Of a stretch of DNA of 5,549 nt, positions 1 to 5,283 are shown piece by piece. Origin of the DNA: an uncultured Pseudomonas sp. (lineage in GTDB: Bacteria; Pseudomonadota; Gammaproteobacteria; Pseudomonadales; Pseudomonadaceae); the NCBI GenBank assembly GCA_937863915.1, contig CALMID010000205.1:1-5549 (forward strand), given 5' to 3'. Each line of letters begins with the position of its first letter. Position 1 is the first letter of the stretch. The position numbers and the translations under genes are program-made. The notes under the pieces were generated by a model. That model saw nothing but the letters and a program-made list of their open reading frames with translations, was not told the DNA's origin and ran no database searches.

Positions 1-879
1 CACGAGCGTACGCTGTGCCTGAAAACCTGGGCGGTGGACGGGCAGGGCGACTTTACCGCCTTCAGCGTGCCGCGCGAGGCGGCCCGTGGCGGCACCCCGG
101 GGCGACTGTCGAGCATCAATGGCCAGCACAATCCTCGCATCAGTCTGCCGGCCGGGCAGGTGGTGCGTCTGCGCCTGCTCAATCTGGACAGCACCATCAC
201 CTATCGTCTGAACCTGCCAGGTGCAGAAGTGCGCATTTATGCGCTGGACGGCAACCCCATCACCCCGCGCCCGCTGGGTAAGGAGTACTGGCTGGGCCCG
301 GGCATGCGTATCGATCTGGCGCTCCGCGTGCCGGCCTCCGGCAGTGAGCTGTCCCTGCGCAATGGGCCGCTGCGTCTGGCGACCCTGGTTGGCGAAGCCG
401 CGGAGCCAACAGGCAGCGACTGGCCGGCCGCGCTGCCGGCCAACCCGATTGCCGAGCCGGACCTCGATCGTGCCCAGACGCTCCGCTTCAACTTCGAATG
501 GGCGGCCATGCTCTCGGAGAACATCGAGCAGGGTGCGGCCTATAAGCTCTGGCAGATCAATGGCCAGGCCTGGGATATCCAGGACAAGGGCTGTGCCGAC
601 AGGCCCATCGCTACCCTCAAGCTCGGTGAGCACTACATCTTTGAACTGCGCAACCTGACCCAGTACCAGCACCCGATCCATCTGCACGGCATGGCCTTCA
701 AGGTGCTGGACTCCGACCGGCGCTCCATCGAGCCGTATTTCACCGACACCTACCTGCTGGGCAAGAACGAGACGGCGCGTATCGCTTTTGTCGCTGATAA
801 TCCCGGCGTGTGGATGTTCCACTGCCATGTGATCGATCACATGGAAACCGGCCTGATGGCCGCCATCGCGGTGGTGTAA
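1..879 (+). CDS. Multicopper oxidase (laccase-like), 3' part only
   Basis: The reading frame is open from base 1, so the gene begins before the window; an internal GTG at 34 is only a codon. The 292 visible residues cover cupredoxin domains 2 and 3. Domain 2 begins near residue 39 (INGQ) and domain 3 near 184 (WQINGQAW). Copper motifs are HPIHLHG (residues 224-230) and HCHVIDH (274-280). They supply type 1 ligands H224, C275 and H280, type 2/3 ligands H227 and H229, and type 3 ligands H274 and H276. Such enzymes couple four one-electron oxidations to reduction of O2 to water and are usually exported, but the signal peptide and domain 1 HxH motifs lie outside. The axial type 1 position (C+10) is Leu285, with Met286 next to it. 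No Met-rich CueO-type insert is visible. From memory, P. aeruginosa has an oxidoreductase of this kind (PA3768) beside tadA. Substrate unknown. Confidence 0.93.
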   Translation, partial: HERTLCLKTWAVDGQGDFTAFSVPREAARGGTPGRLSSINGQHNPRISLPAGQVVRLRLLNLDSTITYRLNLPGAEVRIYALDGNPITPRPLGKEYWLGPGMRIDLALRVPASGSELSLRNGPLRLATLVGEAAEPTGSDWPAALPANPIAEPDLDRAQTLRFNFEWAAMLSENIEQGAAYKLWQINGQAWDIQDKGCADRPIATLKLGEHYIFELRNLTQYQHPIHLHGMAFKVLDSDRRSIEPYFTDTYLLGKNETARIAFVADNPGVWMFHCHVIDHMETGLMAAIAVV

Positions 880-1361
880 TGCGTAAGCCCATGATCATCG
901 ACCGCTCGCGCGACGAGCACTTCATGCAGCTGGCGCTGGAGCAGGCGAAGCTGGGCGGGCTGCGTGGCGAGGTTCCGGTGGGAGCGGTCGTGGTTCAGGA
1001 GGGCGAGGTGGTCGGCAGTGGCTTCAATTGCCCGATCAGTACCCGCGACCCCAGCGCCCATGCCGAGATGGTGGCCATCCGTGCGGCAGCGGCCAGGCTG
1101 GACAACTACCGCCTGCCCGGCAGCACCCTGTATGTGACCCTGGAGCCCTGCAGCATGTGCGCCGGGCTGATCGTGCATTCACGCATCGCCCGGGTGGTCT
1201 ACGGCACCACAGAGCCGAAGGCCGGGGTGGCGGTCAGCCGTGGGCAGTTTTTCCAGCAGGACTTCCTCAATCATCGCGTACTGGTCGAAGGCGGGGTATT
1301 GGCTGAGGCTTGCAGCAGTCTGCTCAGCGACTTCTTCAAGGCGCGCCGGCAGAAGAGCTGA
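879..1361 (+). CDS. tadA: tRNA-specific adenosine deaminase TadA
   Basis: TadA deaminates adenosine 34 to inosine in the anticodon of tRNA-Arg(ACG), letting one tRNA read CGU, CGC and CGA; the enzyme is cytoplasmic and usually essential. The 160-residue product has the zinc-dependent cytidine/deoxycytidylate deaminase fold. HAE at 61-63 gives zinc ligand H61 and proton shuttle E63, and PCSMC at 90-94 gives ligands C91 and C94. The stretches around residues 56-64, 76-96 and 99-109 and the tail LLSDFFKARRQ closely match E. coli TadA, which separates it from guanine or cytidine deaminases. The start ATG overlaps the oxidase stop (TAATG) and has no strong Shine-Dalgarno, so translational coupling is likely. 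An alternative ATG at 891 would give a protein four residues shorter. The open frame extends upstream to 810, but that part lies within the oxidase gene and is not used here. Confidence 0.96.
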   Translation: MRKPMIIDRSRDEHFMQLALEQAKLGGLRGEVPVGAVVVQEGEVVGSGFNCPISTRDPSAHAEMVAIRAAAARLDNYRLPGSTLYVTLEPCSMCAGLIVHSRIARVVYGTTEPKAGVAVSRGQFFQQDFLNHRVLVEGGVLAEACSSLLSDFFKARRQKS

Positions 1362-1368
1362 GGGTTCA

Positions 1369-1385
1369 GGCCTGAGGATCAGGCC
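1369..1385. terminator. Short hairpin between convergent tadA and small gene
   Basis: GGCCTGA (1369-1375) and TCAGGCC (1379-1385) form a perfect 7-bp stem around a 3-base loop, starting 7 bases after the tadA stop. The right arm includes the stop codon of the convergent minus-strand gene. Neither side is followed by a T tract, so it may only be a weak bidirectional terminator or a 3' end stabiliser. Confidence 0.35.
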
Positions 1386-1555
1386 AGTTCGACGACCTCG
1401 ATATCGTCGTCGCACAGCAGCATGCCGCAGGAGTAGCGCAGGGTGCGTTCACCGTAGCGGATCAGCAGCGGCTCCCTGGCCAGGATGCAGGCGCCGTGCT
1501 GCAGAAGCAGATCCACATAGGCGCGCAGGGCAAGAAACTGTCGGTTTTCGCTCAT
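1379..1555 (-). CDS. Small conserved-looking hypothetical protein, 58 aa
   Basis: I do not recognise this family. The frame runs from ATG at 1555 to TGA at 1379 and gives 58 residues starting MSENRQFLALRAYVDLLL and ending in the acidic tail CDDDIEVVELA. Coding is supported by strong G/C at third positions, mostly CTG leucines, and an alternating hydrophobic/charged pattern typical of a small soluble alpha/beta protein. There are three Cys residues (23, 43, 48) and no signal peptide or membrane segment. No in-frame ATG, GTG or TTG occurs in the roughly 85 bases upstream, so this start is the natural one. It lacks a clear Shine-Dalgarno; an 11-codon ORF overlaps its start (ATGA), which could allow coupling. 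It converges on tadA with only 17 bases between the stop codons. It may be chance, but codon use argues that it is real. Confidence 0.6.
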   Translation of the reverse strand: MSENRQFLALRAYVDLLLQHGACILAREPLLIRYGERTLRYSCGMLLCDDDIEVVELA

Positions 1556-1587
1556 GGGCTGTGCGCTCGCTTGCGGCAGTAGGCCAT
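1552..1587 (-). CDS. Possible 11-codon leader ORF
   Basis: ATG at 1587 opens an 11-codon frame (MAYCRKRAHSP) whose TGA overlaps the ATG of the 58-residue gene as ATGA. A weak GGAAG lies just upstream. The arrangement would let ribosomes finishing this peptide restart on the next gene, which has no good ribosome site of its own. A frame this short arises easily by chance, so this is a suggestion only. Confidence 0.22.
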   Translation of the reverse strand: MAYCRKRAHSP

Positions 1588-1708
1588 GTGCTTCCGGGCG
1601 GGTTCGTCTCCGCGATGTCCTGATAACTCCTTGTTGTAACGATAGCGCGGCGTGTTCTACGCGCTGATTTCACCGACTGGCGGTCGTTGCCGGGCGGTCT
1701 TTGCGCAT

Positions 1709-1733
1709 AAAAAACCCGCCGGGTGGCGGGTTT
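1709..1733 (-). terminator. Intrinsic terminator of pykA
   Basis: Read on the minus strand, AAACCCGCC (1733-1725), loop ACCC and GGCGGGTTT (1720-1712) form a perfect 9-bp stem, and the T run continues through 1709. It begins 17 bases after the pykA stop codon. On the plus strand the same hairpin is followed by TTTGTT, so it may also stop transcription coming from the tadA side. Confidence 0.9.
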
Positions 1734-1750
1734 GTTCGGGGCCGGCGCGC

Positions 1751-3202
1751 TTAGACCATGGGATCGCCGACGTGCAGGATCTTCATGGTGTTGGTGCCGC
1801 CGGTGCCGTGGTAGCTGTCGCCCTTGGTCAGGATCACCCAGTCACCCGGCTCGACCACGCCACGCTTGAGCAGCTCGTCCACCGCCGCCTGGCTGACCTT
1901 GTTGGCCGGCAATGCGGCCGGATCGAACGGCACGGTGTACACGCCACGGAACAGTGCCACGCGGGCCTGGGCCTCGCGGTGCGGGGTGAAGGCGTAGATC
2001 GGGATCGACGAGCGGATGCGCGACATGATCAGCGGGCTGTAGCCGCTCTCGGTGAGGCTGATGATCGCTTTCACGCCCGGGAAGTGGTTGGCGGTGTACA
2101 TGGTGGCCAGGGCCACGCTTTCGTCGCAGCGCTCGAAGGTGCGGCCGATGCGGTGGCTGGATTTCTGGCTGGTCGGGTGCTTTTCGGCACCCAGGCACAC
2201 ACGGGCCATGGCCTGCACGGCTTCCACCGGGTACTCGCCGGCGGCGCTTTCGGCCGAGAGCATCACCGCGTCGGTGTAGTCCAGCGCGGCGTTGGCCACG
2301 TCGGAGACTTCCGCGCGGGTCGGCATCGGGCTGTGAATCATCGACTCCATCATCTGCGTGGCGGTGATCACCGCCTTGTTCAGGCGACGGGCGTGGGCAA
2401 TGATTTTCTTCTGGATGCCGACCAGCTCGGCATCGCCGATTTCCACGCCCAGATCTCCACGGGCGACCATGACGGCATCGCTGGCGCGGATCAGGCCGTC
2501 CAGGGTGGCATCGTCGGCCACCGCCTCGGCGCGCTCGATCTTGGCCACCAGCCAGGCACTGCTGCCGGCCTCGTCGCGCAGGCGGCGGGCGAGCTGCATG
2601 TCTGCGGCATCGCGGGGAAAGGACACGGCCAGGTAGTCCAGCTCCATCTCGGCAGCCAGCTTGATGTCGGCCATGTCCTTTTCAGTCAGGGCCGGCGCGG
2701 TCAGGCCGCCACCACGACGGTTGATGCCCTTGTTGTCGGACAGCGGACCGCCGATGGTCACGCGGCAATGCAGCTCATCGGCACCCTTGAGTTCAACCTG
2801 CATGACCACGCGGCCGTCATCCAGCAGCAGTTCGTCGCCGACGTTGCAGTCCTGGATCAGGGCCGGATAGTCGATGCCGACCACCTGTTGATTGCCGGCG
2901 GTGCGCGAGTGGCTGGAGGACAGGCGGAACAGGTCGCCTTCCTTCAGCTCGATGCGCTTGCCTTCGAATTTGGCGATGCGGATCTTCGGTCCCTGCAGGT
3001 CGCCGAGCAGGGCGACATGGCGGCCGTGCTTGGCGGCCAGGTCGCGCACCAGTTGTGCGCGGGCCTTGTGGTCTTCCGGTGAGCCGTGGGAGAAGTTAAG
3101 ACGGGCCACGTCGATGCCGGCGAGAATCAGCTGCTCGAGGACTTCCGGTGAACTGCTGGCTGGGCCGAGGGTGGCGACGATCTTGGTACGGCGAAACGAC
3201 AT
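1751..3202 (-). CDS. pykA: Pyruvate kinase, PykA (type II) class
   Basis: Converts phosphoenolpyruvate and ADP to pyruvate and ATP, the last step of lower glycolysis and of the Entner-Doudoroff route; cytoplasmic, normally a homotetramer. The 483-residue length is complete. The N-terminal strand RRTKIVATLGPAS leads to ARLNFSHG (33-40), with R34, N36 and S38 at the catalytic and K+ site. The lid (B) domain spans about 71-171. AKIERAEAV (220-228) holds catalytic K221 and metal ligand E223, and ARGDLGVEI (247-255) holds metal ligand D250. ITATQMMESM and the C domain (about 346-483) follow. The K-to-D spacing is three residues longer than in E. coli PykF, and KIERAEAV, IGDAELVGIQKK and MARVCLGAEK match E. 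coli PykA, which is activated by AMP and sugar phosphates. The start follows GGGAG (3210-3214) by 7 bases. It lies 79 bases after the stress-protein gene, with no terminator between them, so cotranscription is possible. Confidence 0.97.
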   Translation of the reverse strand: MSFRRTKIVATLGPASSSPEVLEQLILAGIDVARLNFSHGSPEDHKARAQLVRDLAAKHGRHVALLGDLQGPKIRIAKFEGKRIELKEGDLFRLSSSHSRTAGNQQVVGIDYPALIQDCNVGDELLLDDGRVVMQVELKGADELHCRVTIGGPLSDNKGINRRGGGLTAPALTEKDMADIKLAAEMELDYLAVSFPRDAADMQLARRLRDEAGSSAWLVAKIERAEAVADDATLDGLIRASDAVMVARGDLGVEIGDAELVGIQKKIIAHARRLNKAVITATQMMESMIHSPMPTRAEVSDVANAALDYTDAVMLSAESAAGEYPVEAVQAMARVCLGAEKHPTSQKSSHRIGRTFERCDESVALATMYTANHFPGVKAIISLTESGYSPLIMSRIRSSIPIYAFTPHREAQARVALFRGVYTVPFDPAALPANKVSQAAVDELLKRGVVEPGDWVILTKGDSYHGTGGTNTMKILHVGDPMV

Positions 3203-3237
3203 GCTAAGGCTCCCGATCTTGAACGATGCGAGAGGCT

Positions 3238-3277
3238 ACTACGGGCGTTTGCTGTAGTCATGCACGGTCTTCACTAC
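3238..3277. promoter_or_regulatory. Alternating ACTAC/GTAGT repeats before pykA
   Basis: On the plus strand, ACTAC (3238-3242), GTAGT (3254-3258) and ACTAC (3273-3277) alternate in orientation and form two overlapping dyads with spacers of 11 and 15 bases. They occupy much of the 79-base gap between the stress-protein stop and pykA. This resembles an operator for a dimeric regulator. HexR, which controls central carbon genes in several gammaproteobacteria, binds TGTA-type inverted repeats, but the spacing here does not fit it well. I see no convincing -35/-10 pair. This is inference only. Confidence 0.28.
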
Positions 3278-3281
3278 CTGT

Positions 3282-4199
3282 TCAAACCTCGGCAAAGGCC
3301 GGTGGTTTCATCACCAGCAGGTCGCAGTCCACGGCTTCCAGCACGCGTTCGGCGGTATGGCCGATCAGGGCGCTGTCGAGCTGACTGCGCGAGATGGCGC
3401 CCATCACCAGCAGGTCGATGTGCTGCTCGCGGACGAAATCGGGAATCACCTGTTCGGCAAAGCCGCTGAGCAGGTGGGTGTTGGCCTGGGGCAGGCTGTA
3501 GTGACTGCACAGGCTGGTGAGTGCTTCGCGGTGGGCCTTTTCGGTCTGCGCGACATAGCCGGGGTAGTCGATCACCAGTTCGGCGTCGAACATCAGGCTG
3601 TGCGGCAGCGGGGCGAAGCAATGCAGGTAGTCGGCTTTGAGGCCGAGCTTTTCGCTCAGCTCGCGGCTGGCGAGGATCAGCTCATGCTCCAGCGCGGCCG
3701 GCTTGTCGGCGCTGTGGGTGGGGTCGAGGGCTGCACACAGGCGCTTGGGCTGCTGACTTTCGCGCTGCACCAGCCACACCGGTACCGGGCAGTGACGCAG
3801 CAGCTGCCAGCTAGAGTTGCCCAGCAAGAGACGACTGAGCAGGCCGTGGTGGCGGGCCGACTTGAGCACCAGGTCGGGCTGCAGTTGCTCGACCCGTTCC
3901 AGTATATGGCTGACCAGGGTTTGACCCCAGCGCGCGCAGCAGCTGACGTTCAGGCCTTCGTCGCGCAGCGGAGCGGCCAGTTGCTCAAGGCGTTCCTGCT
4001 GCTGCTTGAGGTAGGTGTCGCGTGCCTGCAGGGCAATTTCCGGCGCCAGCAGCAGCGTCTGTTCGAACCCCGGGTGATGCTCGGCCAGCAGCAGTTCGAT
4101 GGCAGCGCCAGTCTGCTGAGCCAACCAGCGGGCACGCAACAGGGCGGGTTGCTCGTCGCGGTGCGGGGTGATGACGACCAGTAGCTGGCGCAGTTGCAT
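3282..4199 (-). CDS. Tandem-domain universal stress protein (UspE-like)
   Basis: A cytoplasmic stress protein of two fused UspA domains; E. coli UspE, of similar length, is the closest family I recognise. Such proteins support survival under energy limitation, oxygen lack or other stress by a poorly defined mechanism. The 305 residues hold domain 1 (about 1-145) and domain 2 (about 152-299). Domain 1 opens with QLLVVITPHRD and closes with RHCPVPVWLVQ; domain 2 closes with CDLLVMKPP. The UspA nucleotide motif (Gly, two residues, Gly, nine residues, Gly, then Ser/Thr) is altered in both: S114, H117 and GNS (127-129) in domain 1, and G267, S270 and GHT (280-282) in domain 2. Canonical ATP binding is therefore doubtful. 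ATG 4199 was chosen over the in-frame ATG 4226 because AAGGAG sits 9 bases before it. In P. aeruginosa a usp gene also precedes pykA (PA4328/PA4329, from memory). Confidence 0.93.
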   Translation of the reverse strand: MQLRQLLVVITPHRDEQPALLRARWLAQQTGAAIELLLAEHHPGFEQTLLLAPEIALQARDTYLKQQQERLEQLAAPLRDEGLNVSCCARWGQTLVSHILERVEQLQPDLVLKSARHHGLLSRLLLGNSSWQLLRHCPVPVWLVQRESQQPKRLCAALDPTHSADKPAALEHELILASRELSEKLGLKADYLHCFAPLPHSLMFDAELVIDYPGYVAQTEKAHREALTSLCSHYSLPQANTHLLSGFAEQVIPDFVREQHIDLLVMGAISRSQLDSALIGHTAERVLEAVDCDLLVMKPPAFAEV

Positions 4200-4208
4200 G
4201 GGAGCGGT

Positions 4209-4214
4209 CTCCTT
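4209..4214 (-). promoter_or_regulatory. Ribosome binding site fixing the usp start
   Basis: AAGGAG on the minus strand, 9 bases before ATG 4199. It lies inside the frame opened by ATG 4226, so translation most likely begins at 4199 (MQLRQLLVV). Confidence 0.8.
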
Positions 4215-4256
4215 GATCCGTTGCATACATTGCAGCCTGCAGGTGCCGGTTGCGTG

Positions 4257-4270
4257 TTGATCCGGGTCAG
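4257..4270 (-). promoter_or_regulatory. Candidate Anr/FNR box before usp
   Basis: The plus strand reads TTGATCCGGGTCAG, matching 8 of the 10 fixed positions of the Anr/FNR consensus TTGAT-N4-ATCAA. Its centre is 64 bases before the usp ATG. If it acts at the usual -41.5, transcription would start near 4222, leaving a leader of about 23 bases that still contains the ribosome site. The -10 region is not clear; TGCAAT at 4229-4234 on the minus strand is the best I see. Several Pseudomonas usp genes are known to be activated by Anr when oxygen is low, which supports the reading. Confidence 0.55.
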
Positions 4271-4275
4271 GAGAA

Positions 4276-4307
4276 GGCTGCGCCGCTCAGCATAGCGCGG
4301 CGCAGCC
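4276..4307 (-). terminator. Strong hairpin after the lipoprotein gene
   Basis: GGCTGCGCCGC (4276-4286) and GCGGCGCAGCC (4297-4307) pair perfectly over 11 bp around a 10-base loop, 8 bases after the stop codon of the minus-strand lipoprotein gene. The downstream side on that strand reads TTCTCC, a weak U tract. It could terminate transcription or protect the 3' end, and it separates the lipoprotein gene from usp. Confidence 0.65.
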
Positions 4308-4315
4308 GGATGCGG

Positions 4316-5110
4316 TTACTGGCTGTTGAGTCCGGCATTGAGGTGGCGCGAGGCCTTGCCGGCCAGGTCGCTGTTGGGGAACTGCACCAGCAGGCGCCGC
4401 AGGTAGCCGATGCCCTTGTCGCGGTTGCGTTGCGGATTGTCCGGCGCCAGGTACATCAGGCCTAGCTGGTACAGCGCTTTTTCCTTGATGTCCTGCGGTA
4501 CGCCCGGGTCGGCCACGGCCAGCATGTACAGCTGTTCGGCTTCGCCGACGCGATCTTTGAGCACGGCGCGGCGCGACAGCAGGGTCATGTCCGGATCGAG
4601 GCTGGGTTTGTACAGGTCCAGGGTCTGCTGCGGCTTCCAGGTTGCCAGCAATTCGCGCGAGTTCTTCTGCACCGGCTCCTCGGCGCGCTTGCGCAGCATG
4701 ATGATGCGTGCTTCCGCACGCGTGGCCGCCTGGGTCTGGGGGAATTCGTTGAGCACCTGGTAGAAGTAGTTGAGCGCCTTGGTGTCGTTGCGCTGGTCGT
4801 TGTAGCGGCTCATGTAGACCAGGCCGATCTGGTACAGCGCGATGGCACGCACTTCATTGCTCAGCTTGCTGTCGTGGTAGCCGGCCAGGTAGGTCTCTTC
4901 CGCCTGCTCGCTGTGGGCATCGCGGATGGCCATGGCGCTGAAGGTCAGCAGATCGCCTTCGTCCTCGATGGCGGCGACCATGCGGTTGTTCTTCATGGTC
5001 TTGTAGTCCACCACTTCGTGGGTGGCGACCTGAGCAATGAACAGCGGCGTGGTCGGCGAGCAGCCTGCCAGCAGGGCGAGGGCGATCAGGCTGTAGCGGG
5101 CGTGGCGCAT
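4316..5110 (-). CDS. TPR-like outer membrane lipoprotein, function unknown
   Basis: A 264-residue protein with a lipoprotein signal peptide: basic MRHAR, hydrophobic SLIALALL, then lipobox LAGC with Cys17 as the lipidation site. Ser at +2 suggests sorting to the outer membrane. The mature part is mostly helical and contains two clearly related units, ALYQIGLVYM to EFPQT (91-126) and ALYQLGLMYL to QFPNS (212-247). Both have the helix-turn-helix look of tetratricopeptide repeats, which usually act as protein-binding scaffolds. A longer open frame reaches back to 5260. ATG 5110 is chosen because it gives the signal peptide and has GGAG (5116-5119) 5 bases upstream. The gene is divergent from another lipoprotein gene and ends in its own hairpin, so it is probably monocistronic. 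I cannot name the family; assembly of an envelope complex is one possibility, not shown by sequence. Confidence 0.88.
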   Translation of the reverse strand: MRHARYSLIALALLAGCSPTTPLFIAQVATHEVVDYKTMKNNRMVAAIEDEGDLLTFSAMAIRDAHSEQAEETYLAGYHDSKLSNEVRAIALYQIGLVYMSRYNDQRNDTKALNYFYQVLNEFPQTQAATRAEARIIMLRKRAEEPVQKNSRELLATWKPQQTLDLYKPSLDPDMTLLSRRAVLKDRVGEAEQLYMLAVADPGVPQDIKEKALYQLGLMYLAPDNPQRNRDKGIGYLRRLLVQFPNSDLAGKASRHLNAGLNSQ

Positions 5111-5203
5111 GGCGACTCCAGGTCGAGCAGGGAAAGGGAAACAAGGGGCTTTGTCGGAGTCTATCAGCCGTGTCCGGGGCTGTGGCCGGCGGGCCATGAC
5201 TTC

Positions 5204-5217
5204 CCAACCTAGGTTGG
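5204..5217. promoter_or_regulatory. 14-bp perfect palindrome, candidate operator
   Basis: CCAACCTAGGTTGG reads the same on both strands and lies between two divergent lipoprotein genes, 94 bases from the left start and 67 from the right. Size, symmetry and place fit a binding site for a dimeric repressor or activator. I do not recognise the regulator. Confidence 0.45.
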
Positions 5218-5240
5218 TAGGCGAGTTTGCCTTCAGCTTT

Positions 5241-5252
5241 ACTGCGCGCAGT
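5241..5252. promoter_or_regulatory. 12-bp perfect palindrome near the right lipoprotein start
   Basis: ACTGCGCGCAGT is a perfect palindrome 31 bases before the start codon of the plus-strand lipoprotein gene. Its centre is 36 bp from that of the 14-bp palindrome. Depending on where transcription starts it could be a second operator or a short hairpin in the leader. Confidence 0.35.
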
Positions 5253-5269
5253 CGATACATCCCCTAATG

Positions 5270-5275
5270 AGGAGG
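5270..5275 (+). promoter_or_regulatory. Ribosome binding site of the right lipoprotein gene
   Basis: A near-ideal AGGAGG, 8 bases before ATG 5284. It supports that start and suggests efficient translation. Confidence 0.85.
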
Positions 5276-5283
5276 ATTTCGTC

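Noticed and set aside
810..878. Upstream start for tadA at 810
   Set aside because: The extra 23 residues lie inside the oxidase coding sequence and do not resemble TadA N-termini; ATG 879 gives the normal length.
1645..1666. Imperfect hairpin AGCGCG...CGCGCT before the small gene
   Set aside because: Only a 6-bp stem with a 10-base loop in GC-rich DNA and no T tract; not distinguishable from chance.
1449..1673. Minus-strand ORF of 74 codons overlapping the 58-residue gene
   Set aside because: Its product is rich in Arg, Pro, Ala and Ser, as expected for an out-of-frame reading of GC-rich DNA, and the orphan AAGGAG lies inside the frame rather than before its start. The other frame has host-like codon use.
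1652..3082. Long plus-strand ORF (476 codons) opposite pykA
   Set aside because: Antisense shadow of pykA in GC-rich DNA. Its product is low-complexity (rich in Gly, Ala, His, Val) with no recognisable domain, while the minus strand encodes a full pyruvate kinase.
3357..4184. Plus-strand ORF of 275 codons opposite the usp gene
   Set aside because: Same shadow effect; the protein is rich in Gln, Gly, Ala and Val with no family signature, and the true gene on the other strand is clear.
5158..5163. TAGACT on the minus strand as -10 for the left lipoprotein gene
   Set aside because: It matches 4 of 6 -10 bases, but the -35 position 17 bases upstream reads GCCACA, so it is not supported as a promoter.
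5215..5230. Sigma-54 type promoter (GG and TTGC elements) before the right lipoprotein gene
   Set aside because: The GG-to-GC distance is 13 rather than 12 bases and the -24 element is poor; sigma-54 promoters are strict on this spacing.
5111..5260. N-terminal extension of the left lipoprotein gene to ATG 5260
   Set aside because: It would bury the signal peptide and lipobox 50 residues inside and translate the promoter region. ATG 5110 has a good ribosome site.
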